This document shows, piece after piece, positions 38,318-47,154 of a stretch of 64,000 bases of DNA; positions within the stretch are counted from its first letter, which is position 1; each line of letters begins with the position of its first letter. The DNA comes from JAGSPQ01 sp038206395. Its GTDB lineage: Bacteria; Myxococcota; Myxococcia; Myxococcales; Myxococcaceae. A model generated the notes under the pieces. That model was not told the DNA's origin and did no database searches. It saw only the letters and a list, made by a program, of their open reading frames with translations. Where the stretch lies: NCBI GenBank assembly GCA_038206395.1, contig JBBRAX010000002.1:186001-250000 (forward strand), written 5' to 3'. The position numbers and the translations under genes were made by a program.

Positions 38318-38925
38318 GGCTCGCCCTCGCGCTGCTGGTTCTTCTCTCTGGCTGCAAGAAGCCCGCGCCGGCCGCGCCTTCGTGCGAGTCCGGAGACGCC
38401 GACGCCTGCTTCGACACCGCGCGCCGGTTGATGGAAACGCCCGGCCATGCCGAAGAAGTAAGGAAGCTGCTCGCCCGGGGCTGCCAGCTCGGCAGCGGCT
38501 CGTCGTGCCTCGGTGCCGCCGGGTTGGAGCCGAGAGAACGTGACGCCCTGCTCGCCCGCGCCGCCACGCTGCTTCCCGCGGCCTGCGACAAGGGCGTGGC
38601 GCTGGCGTGCGAGCAGCTGTTCACCTTGTCGCCGGGCTCCGACGCAGGCGTCCGCGCGCACGACCTGCTCGCCGATGCGTGCGACGCCGGCTCCCAGCCG
38701 TCTTGTCATCGGCTCGGCTCATCGCTTCTCGACGGCCGGCTCGGGAAGTCGGCCCCGGAAGAAGGCGAAGCCCTGCTGCAGCGCGCGTGCACCGCGGGAA
38801 TCGCCGGTGCCTGCGCTGAGCTCGGCATGGCCTACAACTTCGGCAAGGGCCTGCCGCAGGATCCCGGCAAGGCCCGCCTGTTGATGCAGCGCGCGGGAGG
38901 CTTGTCCCGCGACGCTGGCACTTGA
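38314..38925 (+). CDS. Sel1-repeat lipoprotein
   Basis: 203 residues. A lipoprotein signal ends in LLSGC. The mature part has Cys-rich Sel1-like repeats with pattern A-C-x-x-G, including LLQRACTAGIAGACAELGMAYNFGKG. The many Cys residues are typical of myxobacterial secreted Sel1 proteins and may be disulphide-linked. It overlaps glgA by four bases (ATGA). A scaffold role at the envelope is inferred. Confidence 0.75.
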   Translation: MRLALALLVLLSGCKKPAPAAPSCESGDADACFDTARRLMETPGHAEEVRKLLARGCQLGSGSSCLGAAGLEPRERDALLARAATLLPAACDKGVALACEQLFTLSPGSDAGVRAHDLLADACDAGSQPSCHRLGSSLLDGRLGKSAPEEGEALLQRACTAGIAGACAELGMAYNFGKGLPQDPGKARLLMQRAGGLSRDAGT

Positions 38926-38928
38926 CGC

Positions 38929-40203
38929 TTAGAGCGAGTTGATGAACGCGAACAGCGCCGCTTCCTGTGACGGGCTCAGCGCATTGTAGAGGTCCGTCGA
39001 GCGCTGGGCTTCCCCGCCATGGCGCTCCGTCGCCTCGTCGAGGGTCGCCGCCGAGCCGTCGTGCAGGTAGCGCGCCTTGAAGCGAGCCCCCCACAGCGGC
39101 GTGGTGCGCCAGAACCGCGGGCCGCCGCGTCCCATCACCCGGCCGTCCTGCAGGCCCGGACCCATGTCGTGCAGCAGCAAGTCGCTGTACGGCGCGAGCA
39201 CCTTGTTCGACAGGGCGTCGACCCGCATCGCCGCGCCTCCGGCGACTGGCATGTAGTAGTCCTTCACGGTCTTCATCAGCGGGCGGTGGCAGTCGGCGCA
39301 GCCAATCGCGTGGAAGACGAAGCCTCCGAAGATGGCGTTGCCCGTCAGCGGCTTGCGCGGCGGCGGCCCCACCAGCGCCTGGAAGTGGAACAGCGGAAGC
39401 GAGCTGGCGCTCTGCTGATCGTTGGGCTTCGGAGCGAGGTCACACCCGGCCGGAATCGCCGCCCCGTCTGGCGTGTTCTCGCGCGGGAAGAAGGGCGTCG
39501 TCACCCCGAGCTCGATGTTGAAGGGCTCTTCGGTGAACTGAAAGAGCGTGCCCGTCTGCGCCTTCCAACCGAAGCGACCCACGCGCGGCGGCCCCGACGG
39601 CATGCGCCTCGTGACGTCGAAGGTGAACGCCTGCAGTCGGATGAGGGCCTGCATCTCGCTGCCCCAGTTCGCTGCGCCCGCGACGCCCGGCGCCTTCCAC
39701 GGCTTCGGACCTTCGTAGTCGCGAATGTCCTCGTCACTGACGGCGTCGAGCAGACCGAAGCCGAAGATGGGCGGCGTGTGACGGTTGCTGGTCGTGATCT
39801 TCGGCAGCAGGGGAAGCGTCTCGCCCTGGATGTTGCAGGACGCTCCGCCGGGCAGCGACTGGATGCTCAACTTCTGGATGACGGGGCCACCCTGCTCGAG
39901 CGCGGGCATGTAGTTGTTCTCGTTGTTGATCATGAAGTGGGTGACGTTGTTCGTCGTCGTCTGCTCACCTCCGCCCGTGACGGGAAACGCGTGGCAGGTC
40001 GCGCACGCCGTCTGGTTGAAGGTGGGACCCAGGCCCTGTGAGACGGTGAAGTCATGCTCGTAGGCCGCCTTGCCCGCATTGAAGAGCGCGAGCTGTGCGG
40101 GATTCAGCCCGGGAATCGGGCCACCCACGACCGAAGACTGCACCTGCGCAAGAGACATCGACGACACCAGCAGCACAGCACTGAAGAGTGTTTTCGTTTT
40201 CAT
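38929..40203 (-). CDS. Di-haem oxidoreductase (DUF1111-type cytochrome c peroxidase-like)
   Basis: 424 residues from the ATG at 40203, with GAGGGGAG 5 bases upstream. A signal peptide is followed by a first haem motif CATCH near residue 69 and a second CADCH near residue 305. The remaining sequence fits the DUF1111 thiol oxidoreductase-like family (GFGLLDAVSDEDIRD, WRTTPLWGARF and YLHDG). It is periplasmic. It follows the exported protein gene by 11 bases on the same strand and is probably co-transcribed. Confidence 0.88.
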   Translation of the reverse strand: MKTKTLFSAVLLVSSMSLAQVQSSVVGGPIPGLNPAQLALFNAGKAAYEHDFTVSQGLGPTFNQTACATCHAFPVTGGGEQTTTNNVTHFMINNENNYMPALEQGGPVIQKLSIQSLPGGASCNIQGETLPLLPKITTSNRHTPPIFGFGLLDAVSDEDIRDYEGPKPWKAPGVAGAANWGSEMQALIRLQAFTFDVTRRMPSGPPRVGRFGWKAQTGTLFQFTEEPFNIELGVTTPFFPRENTPDGAAIPAGCDLAPKPNDQQSASSLPLFHFQALVGPPPRKPLTGNAIFGGFVFHAIGCADCHRPLMKTVKDYYMPVAGGAAMRVDALSNKVLAPYSDLLLHDMGPGLQDGRVMGRGGPRFWRTTPLWGARFKARYLHDGSAATLDEATERHGGEAQRSTDLYNALSPSQEAALFAFINSL

Positions 40204-40214
40204 GGTGGCTCCCC

Positions 40215-41192
40215 TCACTGTCCACAAATGTTGAAGTATGCAGCCGGCCAGCTCGGAGCGATTCGCGTCTCGCACGTCGTGGCTGGCTCGAGGAACCCAC
40301 CGGTGGTGTTGAACGAGACGCCCTTCGGCAGTTCGGCCGGGTATGCGCCCCCCCAGCCAATCATCGTGTTGTCGCGGCTGTTCAGGTACGCAGGCTTCAC
40401 CAGCGGCTCGAGGCTCATCGCGAAACCGATGCCGTAACCCTGCCAGATGCTGTCGAGCACCTGGTCGAAGTTGAGAGCCTTGGCCGCCGGCAGGCCGCCG
40501 TTCAGGTACCAGGTGCCGTACGCATCGGGCTTGCAGAGGTTGAAAGGAAGAAACGCCGCGTACGTGCCACCCGCGCCGCGGTCGTCGAGCATCATGTCGT
40601 AGCGGAAGGTGAACTCGATGTGGCCGCTGCCGTTCGGCTGGCCCTCGAAGATCGGCGTCCCAAACATGTGAATCACTGGCACCTTGACCGGAATCGAGCT
40701 GGGCGGTGGGCCCCCCGGAAATTCTTCCTCGTTGCCCAGCAGCTGCAGCGTCGTCGCCGAGTAATAGAAGGTCGACTCGAAGCTGAACTGCCGGCCGACG
40801 AACCAGATCTGCCACCGTGCGTCGGTGATCGAGACAGGGAACTGGTTGTACGGCGTCGAGACGTCGACGGGGCGCGTGTAGGCCATGCGATACGGCAGTG
40901 ACTTGTGGAAGTCAGCGATGAGCTTCACCTCGTTCTTCGACTTGTCGTACTTCACCTTCAAGCCAGCCTTCGCGTCGGGCTGGCACATCACGGGCTCTGC
41001 GACGAGGACCTCGCCCGGCGCTCCCACGCCGCGCTGCATGTCGACCGTAAACGAGCCTTTGTCGGGCGGTGCGTAGACGTAGCGCTGCTCGATGTTGCTG
41101 CGACCCGATGCTTTTGGCACCGGCACGATTGGAATCGTCTGGGCCAGCGCGGCCGAAGCGGCGACGCAGGCGACCAACGAGATGACTCTCAT
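40215..41192 (-). CDS. Exported protein of unknown function, partner of the di-haem protein
   Basis: 325 residues. A signal peptide (MRVISLVACVAASAALAQ) and an AAGGGGG ribosome-binding site upstream mark the start. The mature protein has no haem or other motif that I know; it is rich in Tyr, Phe and Pro and probably beta-structured, with only four Cys residues. Because the di-haem gene follows within 12 bases, it may be its substrate-binding or scaffold partner. No homologous family is recognised. Confidence 0.65.
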   Translation of the reverse strand: MRVISLVACVAASAALAQTIPIVPVPKASGRSNIEQRYVYAPPDKGSFTVDMQRGVGAPGEVLVAEPVMCQPDAKAGLKVKYDKSKNEVKLIADFHKSLPYRMAYTRPVDVSTPYNQFPVSITDARWQIWFVGRQFSFESTFYYSATTLQLLGNEEEFPGGPPPSSIPVKVPVIHMFGTPIFEGQPNGSGHIEFTFRYDMMLDDRGAGGTYAAFLPFNLCKPDAYGTWYLNGGLPAAKALNFDQVLDSIWQGYGIGFAMSLEPLVKPAYLNSRDNTMIGWGGAYPAELPKGVSFNTTGGFLEPATTCETRIAPSWPAAYFNICGQ

Positions 41193-41551
41193 GATGTGCT
41201 ACCCCCTTGAATGCGTGAGGCGACATGCCCCGCGCACAGCGGCTGGACTGCGACCCAGGCTGGCCCGAAGAGTCCCGCACGAAACATCTCGACCCGTGCG
41301 ACCCACCCCTCTCCATCAGAACGCGTTTGGCCGTTCTGCTCTGTGTCTGCCGCCGCGAAGACCACCCCGTTCTTCGGCCCACGTCAAATCGTTGACGCGA
41401 AACCAATGGATTCAAGGCGATGCGCGGTCAGCCGAAAGCGCGCCGAATGTGGTTTTTCACCGCAAACGAACAACCCGCACTCCCGCATTGACAAATGGCG
41501 CGAACGGATTCTTGCCGCAGCGGACGGCTGGCCGTATTCAGGGTGGCTTCC
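41193..41551. promoter_or_regulatory. Divergent intergenic region with a 16-base palindrome
   Basis: This 359-base stretch has no convincing gene. It holds a perfect inverted repeat, CGTCAA-ATCG-TTGACG, at 41382-41397, which may be an operator for the leftward di-haem pair or the rightward STAS/AhpD-like pair. A TTGACA at 41488-41493 could be a -35 box for the rightward genes; no good -10 follows at the right distance. All assignments here are weak. Confidence 0.35.
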
Positions 41552-41950
41552 ATGCCAGAGGTCGAAAAATACCGGGTCGAAGGAGCACGCCTCTGCGTGC
41601 GGTGGGTGGGGCTGCTCGATCGCGAGGCGGTGCTTCGCGAGGCGGCGGTCGTCACGAAGTCGCTGACGCCATCCATCAAACAGGTGCTCGTCGATACGTC
41701 GGCGGTCACGGCGTGTCCCGAAGCGGCGAAGGCCGAGCTGGTCGAGCTGCAGAGGACGCTAAGCCGCGGTGGCCGCCGCACGGCGTGGCTCGACGAGCGC
41801 GCGGTGTTCCGCGGCATGGCGCTGTGGGTGATGCACCTGGCCAGTGATCCCGTCGGCAAGGCGGTGGCGACGATGCCGCAGGCCGAGGCGTGGCTGACCT
41901 CTAACGAGCAGCGCGAGAGCGTCGCGGCAAAACGGACGGTGATGCGATGA
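41552..41950 (+). CDS. STAS-like domain protein
   Basis: 132 residues from the ATG at 41552; an earlier in-frame start adds 19 residues of doubtful sequence. The fold looks like a SpoIIAA/STAS anti-sigma-antagonist type: strands around LCVRWVGLLD, a VLVDTSAVTACP core, and a late TAWLDERAVF segment. There is no membrane segment. It overlaps the AhpD-like gene by four bases (ATGA), so the two are translationally coupled. The family call is tentative. Confidence 0.45.
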   Translation: MPEVEKYRVEGARLCVRWVGLLDREAVLREAAVVTKSLTPSIKQVLVDTSAVTACPEAAKAELVELQRTLSRGGRRTAWLDERAVFRGMALWVMHLASDPVGKAVATMPQAEAWLTSNEQRESVAAKRTVMR

Positions 41951-42624
41951 AGCCAGTCTTGTCGAAGCAGCGGAAGCTGAACGTCGTCGAGCGTTTCTTG
42001 ATCTGGGTGATGCGGAAGTTTGCCGGCGTGACGCTGGGCTACGCGGTCAGCTTCGATGAAGAAATTATGCGGCAGCATGGCGTGACGGGCTTCTTCAAGT
42101 TCGCGCGGGCCACGTCCCAGGGCTACGCCGACCTCGAGAAGAAGTTCGGCAACGAGCTCGCCCACCTGCTCGCCGCCTTCTCGTCGTTCTTCAACGGCTG
42201 CGACTACTGCGCGTGGGGGCACCTCTACGCCACCAACCTCATCTACTTCGATCGCACCGATCAGCTGTACCCGATCGACGAGACCGAGGTTCGCGACTTG
42301 ATGATGATGCGTGACCGCGAGGTGCTGGCCGAGCTCGAACGCCGGCTCGGCACGGTGGCGCCCGAGCACTTCCGGTTGCTCAAGCGCCAGCAGGAAGTCC
42401 GCTTCGCCGAAGGTCCCAGCAATGGTGAGGAAGACAGGCTGCTCGTGCGATCCATCGCGCTCTACGAGTGGGTCAACGAGTGCTCGATCGTTTCCGAATC
42501 GCCCGCACCGCCTCTCGACGTCGTGGCCAAGAAGCACGACCTGATCGCCCGCTACAACGCGCGCCGGCAGCCTGAACGCGACGCCCGCGTCCACGCGCTC
42601 GCGAAGCAGAACGAGAAGGTCTGA
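41947..42624 (+). CDS. AhpD/carboxymuconolactone-decarboxylase-like protein
   Basis: 225 residues. The CxxCxxxH motif CDYCAWGH of the AhpD-type alkylhydroperoxidase core is visible near residue 80, within helices. The N-terminal 50 residues are basic with an amphipathic helix (VVERFLIWVMRKFAG). The C-terminal third is charged and helical. Such proteins use the Cys pair to reduce peroxides or carry out other redox steps. It is coupled to the STAS-like gene upstream. Confidence 0.65.
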   Translation: MKPVLSKQRKLNVVERFLIWVMRKFAGVTLGYAVSFDEEIMRQHGVTGFFKFARATSQGYADLEKKFGNELAHLLAAFSSFFNGCDYCAWGHLYATNLIYFDRTDQLYPIDETEVRDLMMMRDREVLAELERRLGTVAPEHFRLLKRQQEVRFAEGPSNGEEDRLLVRSIALYEWVNECSIVSESPAPPLDVVAKKHDLIARYNARRQPERDARVHALAKQNEKV

Positions 42625-42744
42625 GAGCCCGGTTGATCCGGAAGAGCCGCGCGCGACGTACCGCTGAAAGATGCGACGTTCGGGTCCCGCGCGCCGCCGG
42701 CAGGCGATCACGTGCTTTTGGGCGATGCCCATGCTTCGTCGGGC

Positions 42745-43800
42745 TCAGTCCACCACCCACATCGCGCCGAGTATCGCGGTCGCGCCGTAGGTCGTCCCGA
42801 CCTTGCCGAAGTCGCCCTGCGCCACCAACGACAGCGTCAGCTTCACTGAATCCGTCAACTTGAACGCCGGCCGCAGCGCCACCACGTGGCTCAGGCCTTC
42901 ACCCGCCGCGTAGACCCCAAACTGGTACGAGGCCTTCATCGACCAGCGCTTCCACCGGTACGCGACGAAGGGCTTCAGCGTCCCCAACAACGGAGCGATC
43001 GCCGACCCGCTTCCGACCTCCACTGTCCGCCCCAGCACCGCCACCGAGAAGTAGCCGACCTTCGCCGGGTCGGTGTCGTAGAGGTACAGGGCGCCGTCGA
43101 GACCCACGTCGAGGTCGTCGCGAACCGTCGCCGTGTAGCTGGCGTTCAGCTGCACCTGCCAGAACTCGGAGTGCAGGCCGTCGTTCAAGAGGCTGCAAGC
43201 AGGGACGCCCGGGTTGTTCTGGCAGTAAGCGCTGAACGCTCGCCCGCGTGGCGTCGACGGCAGCTGGTACTGCTGAGTCAGGTCGTAGTGCAGCGCGTTC
43301 GCCTGCAGCAGAAACAGCGACGCGAAGGAAGAGAAGCTGCCGAGCCTCAAGCCCCCGCCTGCGGTGAAGCCGACGCTGCTGGTGCCGTTGAGGACGACGG
43401 CCTCGACGGCGCTGGTCTGCCCCGTCTGCTTGTTCGTGTACGGCACCGTGACGGCGCTGCGGATCTGCGCGGGGGGCGAGTAGCTGACGCTGAGCAGCGC
43501 TGAGAAATACGAGCCGAACCACATCGCTCCACCAGAGAGCTGGAAGAGGTTGCCGCCGCTGGCGCTCACCCCCGCTGCGCGGGTAGCGAGATCGCGCCGG
43601 TAGCCGAGCGTCGCCCACAGGGTCCAGTCGTCCGCCAGATCCAGCCCGCCGCCCGCCGTCACGCCCAGGCTCCCCACGCGCGGATTGTTCGAGGTCGCCG
43701 TCGTCGCGCTGCCGTCGATCTCGACGCTGGCATCGTGCGCCGACGCAACCGTCGCCAGCAGCGCCGTCAAGAACGGAAACACGCGAGTCACCGCCGCCAC
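42745..43800 (-). CDS. Exported outer-membrane beta-barrel-like protein
   Basis: 351 residues from a GTG at 43800. A signal peptide (VFPFLTALLATVASA) is followed by a long series of alternating strands with Gly, Tyr and Trp, ending in AILGAMWVVD. No enzyme motif is present. A single Cys pair sits in a loop (YCQNNPGVPAC). It is divergent from the first ATP-grasp gene (about 50 bases). The family is not recognised; transport or surface display would fit. Confidence 0.65.
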   Translation of the reverse strand: MAAVTRVFPFLTALLATVASAHDASVEIDGSATTATSNNPRVGSLGVTAGGGLDLADDWTLWATLGYRRDLATRAAGVSASGGNLFQLSGGAMWFGSYFSALLSVSYSPPAQIRSAVTVPYTNKQTGQTSAVEAVVLNGTSSVGFTAGGGLRLGSFSSFASLFLLQANALHYDLTQQYQLPSTPRGRAFSAYCQNNPGVPACSLLNDGLHSEFWQVQLNASYTATVRDDLDVGLDGALYLYDTDPAKVGYFSVAVLGRTVEVGSGSAIAPLLGTLKPFVAYRWKRWSMKASYQFGVYAAGEGLSHVVALRPAFKLTDSVKLTLSLVAQGDFGKVGTTYGATAILGAMWVVD

Positions 43801-43852
43801 GATCGCCCATTTCGCGTCCTGAAGGGGGGCAGGTTTGGCTTATAGAAGCGCG

Positions 43853-45076
43853 ATGCACGTCGTGTTCATCGAGCCTCGCTTCCCTGCCAACCAGCGCCAC
43901 TTCGTTCGCGCGCTGAAGGAAGTCGGCGCCACCGTCACCGCCATCGGCGAAGGCAGCAAAGAATCGCTGTCGGGCGAGCTCAAGGGCCAGCTGACCCACT
44001 ATGAGCAGGTCGACTCAGTGGTGAACGAAGAAGCGGTGCTGAAAGCCGCCCGCTTCATTCACGGCCGGCACCGCATCGACCGCATCGAAGCCGTGGTCGA
44101 GGCCCACATCATGCCGACCGCGCACGTGCGCGACGCGCTGGGCATCCGCGGTACGTCAGCGAAGTCGGCCTGGCTGTGCCGCGACAAGCCGTCGATGAAA
44201 GAGCTGCTGCGCAAGGGCGGCATTCCCTGCGCGCAGTCGACCGCCGCGTCGTCGGTGGAAGAGATCATCGCCTTCGCGAAAGAGGTTGGCTTCCCGCTGA
44301 TCTTGAAGCCGCGCGATGGCGCGGGCGCGGCGGGCACTTCGCGCATCACGTCGATGGCCGAGATCCCCGGCGCGGCGAAGGCGCTGGGCGTCGACCAGGG
44401 CCGTTCGTGCGCGGTCGAAGAGTTCATCGAAGGGCACGAAGGCTTCTACGACACGATTTCCGTCAACGGCCGCGTCGTCCACGACTTCGCGACGCACTAT
44501 TACCCGAACGTGCTCGAGGCGATGCGGACACGGTGGATTTCCCCCCAGTTCATCACCACCAACCGCATCGATTCCGCTCCCGCCTACGAGGAGGTGCGCG
44601 CGATGGGCCAGAAGGTCATCCAGTTGCTCGACCTCGGCACCACCGCGACGCACATGGAATGGTTCTCGGGGCCGAAGGGCCTGAAGTTTTCAGAGATCGG
44701 CTGCCGGCCTCCCGGCGTGCGCGCGTGGGATCTCTACAACGTCGCCAACGACGTCGACCTCTACCGCGAGTGGGCGATGGCGCTGGTTCATCACCGGCCG
44801 GGCGCAAAGCTGTCGCGGCGGTTCGCGACCGGCATCATCGCGCTGCGTCCCGAGTGCGACGGCCACATCACCGGCTACGACGGCCTGGGCCGCATCGAGC
44901 AGGCGTTCGGCAACTGGATGATCGACGCGCACCTGCCGCCAGCAGGCACCCCGACGCAGGGCGTCTCGGCCGGCTACATGGCGAACGCGTGGATGCGCTT
45001 CAAGCACCCGGACTACGACGAGCTGCGCCGCATGCTGGATGCCGTGGGTCAGACGGTGAAGGTTCGCGCGCGATGA
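43853..45076 (+). CDS. ATP-grasp carboxylate-amine ligase, copy 1
   Basis: 407 residues from the ATG at 43853. The layout is a preATP-grasp Rossmann segment (HVVFIEPRFPANQRHFVRALKE), an ATP-grasp domain with LILKPRDGAGAAGT, and the late metal/ATP-binding block HMEWFSGPKGLKFSEIGCRPPG with Glu and Arg. It resembles L-amino-acid ligases that join a carboxylate to an amine through an acyl phosphate. It overlaps the next gene by four bases (ATGA). Paralogues lie at 51111 and 52393. The substrates are unknown. Confidence 0.85.
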   Translation: MHVVFIEPRFPANQRHFVRALKEVGATVTAIGEGSKESLSGELKGQLTHYEQVDSVVNEEAVLKAARFIHGRHRIDRIEAVVEAHIMPTAHVRDALGIRGTSAKSAWLCRDKPSMKELLRKGGIPCAQSTAASSVEEIIAFAKEVGFPLILKPRDGAGAAGTSRITSMAEIPGAAKALGVDQGRSCAVEEFIEGHEGFYDTISVNGRVVHDFATHYYPNVLEAMRTRWISPQFITTNRIDSAPAYEEVRAMGQKVIQLLDLGTTATHMEWFSGPKGLKFSEIGCRPPGVRAWDLYNVANDVDLYREWAMALVHHRPGAKLSRRFATGIIALRPECDGHITGYDGLGRIEQAFGNWMIDAHLPPAGTPTQGVSAGYMANAWMRFKHPDYDELRRMLDAVGQTVKVRAR

Positions 45077-45999
45077 AAGGAGCATTGCTGGGCCCCCAAC
45101 ACGTCGTGTCGTCGGTGAAGACGGTGGTGCAGGCGCTGGCGCTGGATGCGCGGGTCGCGCTGGTCACGGCCGGCTGGCAGGAACGCGAAGACCAGGACGC
45201 CGAGCTTCACGAGCTGTTGGGCAAGAAGACGTTGAACCTGAACCTCTACAAGCGCGGCGAGCAGGTGTTCACCAGCGACCTGGAGTACCGGAAGCTTCAC
45301 CGCGCCAAGCAGGATCACCTGCGCCAGCGGCAGGAATACTACCGGTACCGCATCAACCGCTTCGGTGACGCAGCGCTCGACATCGCTCGGCTTGCGGCGG
45401 GCAGCGCGTACGAGGAAGACGAAGCGCGCGTCTCGATCGAGAGCATTCGCAACTGCGACCTGGCGCACTTGAAGCACTGCCGCGAAGCGCGCGAAGAGTT
45501 CGAGCACCTGGCGAAGCAGAACGAGCGGGAATCGATCGCGAAGCACCGCGAGGAAATCGCCAACATTCTTCGCAGCACGAAGGTGCTCGTCATCGCGGGC
45601 GGCCACGTCGCCGTGCTGTTGAATCGCCTGCGTATGTTCGGCATCGCCGAGCTGCTCGACAACCAGATTCTCATCGCCTGGTCCGGCGGAGCGATGGTCA
45701 CCGGCGAACAGGTCGTCCTCTTTCACGAGAGCCCTCCGCAGGGCCGCGGCGTGAGCGAGGTGATGGACGAAGGCCTCGGGCTTCACCACGGCATTCTTCC
45801 GCTGCCGAACCCGAAGATGCGCCTTCAGCTCGACAACCCGCTGCGGGTCGGCTGGCTCGCGCGCCGCAACGTCCCCAACCGGTGCATCGCCTTCGATCAC
45901 GGCGAGTACGTGATGTTCGACAAGAAGAAGTGGTTCGGGGCGGTGGGCACGCAGTGGCTCAAGGCCGACGGCACGGTAACGCCCGTGTGGACGTCATGA
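45073..45999 (+). CDS. S51-peptidase-like / class I amidotransferase-like protein
   Basis: 308 residues. The N-terminus (VALVTAGWQERED) and the IAGGHVAVLLNRL and IAWSGGAMVTG segments follow the S51 family (peptidase E, cyanophycinase), with Ser in WSGGA in place of the nucleophile. Between them lies a charged helical insertion at about residues 55-165 that typical members do not have. It should act on a peptide or amide product of the neighbouring ligases. It is coupled on both sides by ATGA overlaps. Confidence 0.6.
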   Translation: MKGALLGPQHVVSSVKTVVQALALDARVALVTAGWQEREDQDAELHELLGKKTLNLNLYKRGEQVFTSDLEYRKLHRAKQDHLRQRQEYYRYRINRFGDAALDIARLAAGSAYEEDEARVSIESIRNCDLAHLKHCREAREEFEHLAKQNERESIAKHREEIANILRSTKVLVIAGGHVAVLLNRLRMFGIAELLDNQILIAWSGGAMVTGEQVVLFHESPPQGRGVSEVMDEGLGLHHGILPLPNPKMRLQLDNPLRVGWLARRNVPNRCIAFDHGEYVMFDKKKWFGAVGTQWLKADGTVTPVWTS

Positions 46000-47132
46000 C
46001 GCTCGCCGTCGACACGCTCAAAGCCAGCAAGCCCGACCGCGCGGCGATTGACGCGTTCATGAAAGGTCGCGTCTTCCCGATCGTCGAGGGCGGCAAGGTC
46101 ACGTTCGTCTTTCGCGGCAACGCCGAAGCGGTGCACCTCAAGAGCTGGGTCTACGGCCTGCCCAACTCACAGAACCTGCACCGCATCGACAACACCGACT
46201 TCTGGCACCTGACCCTCGACATCCCGCCGCGATCGCGCGTCGAGTACAAGCTCGAGGTCGTCCTCGAGGGTAAGGGCCACTGGATCGAGGATCCGCTGAA
46301 CCCGTTTCGCGCGCGAGATCCTTTCGGCGCGAACTCGGTGGCGCACGGTGAAGGCTACGAGGTGCCCGAGTGGGCCAACCCCGACCCCGAAGCGCGCGCC
46401 GGCGCAATGGAAGACTGGGTGGTGAAGAGCACCGTCTTCAACGAGGTTCGCCACCTCAACGTCTACCTGCCCGCGCGGTACCGGAAGACGCGGCGCTACC
46501 CGCTGCTCTTCGTGCACGATGGCCACGACTACATGCGGTTCGCGAACCTGAAGATCGTGCTCGACAACCTGATTCACCGGCTCGAGATCCCCCAGATGAT
46601 CGTCGCCTTCAGCAGCTCACCCAACCGCCTGGGCGAGTACGCCGACGACCCACGCCACGCGAAGTTCGTCACCGAGGAAGTGATTCCCGACCTCGAGGCG
46701 CGACTCCCATTGATCGGCACTTCGCGCACCCGCGCGCTGATGGGCGCAAGCTTCGGAGCGGTCGCTTCGCTCACCACCGCCTGCCGTTACCCCGGGTTCT
46801 ACGGGCGGCTGCTGCTGCAGTCGGGAAGCTTCGCCTTCAACGACATCGGCACCCAGAACAAGCGCGGGCCGCTGTTCGAACCGATCATCTCTTTCATGAA
46901 CACGTTCCGCGCCGCGCCAGTGCTGATGGCGGAAAAGATGTTCGTCAGCTGCGGCATGCACGAGTCGCTGATCTACGAAAACCGATCGCTGGTGCCGATG
47001 CTGCAAGCGACCGGCATCGAGCTCAAGTACGTCGAGGCGCGCGATGGTCACAACTGGGAAAACTGGCGCGATCGCCTGCGTGAAGGGCTGTCGTGGCTTT
47101 TCCCGGGTCCACTGATGATGGTCTACGAATGA
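45996..47132 (+). CDS. Fes/esterase D-like hydrolase with N-terminal early-set (CBM48-like) domain
   Basis: 378 residues from the ATG at 45996 (ATGA overlap). The first 120 residues are a beta-sandwich-like region (VTFVFRGNAEAVHLKSWVYG and a WHLTLDIP strand) as in enterochelin esterases. The alpha/beta hydrolase follows, with nucleophile GASFG near residue 253 and a probable His in DGHNWENWR. There is no signal peptide, so it is cytoplasmic. In this cluster it likely cleaves an ester or thioester intermediate. Confidence 0.8.
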   Translation: MTLAVDTLKASKPDRAAIDAFMKGRVFPIVEGGKVTFVFRGNAEAVHLKSWVYGLPNSQNLHRIDNTDFWHLTLDIPPRSRVEYKLEVVLEGKGHWIEDPLNPFRARDPFGANSVAHGEGYEVPEWANPDPEARAGAMEDWVVKSTVFNEVRHLNVYLPARYRKTRRYPLLFVHDGHDYMRFANLKIVLDNLIHRLEIPQMIVAFSSSPNRLGEYADDPRHAKFVTEEVIPDLEARLPLIGTSRTRALMGASFGAVASLTTACRYPGFYGRLLLQSGSFAFNDIGTQNKRGPLFEPIISFMNTFRAAPVLMAEKMFVSCGMHESLIYENRSLVPMLQATGIELKYVEARDGHNWENWRDRLREGLSWLFPGPLMMVYE

Positions 47133-47154
47133 AGTCTTCAAGGGGGCATTGAAC

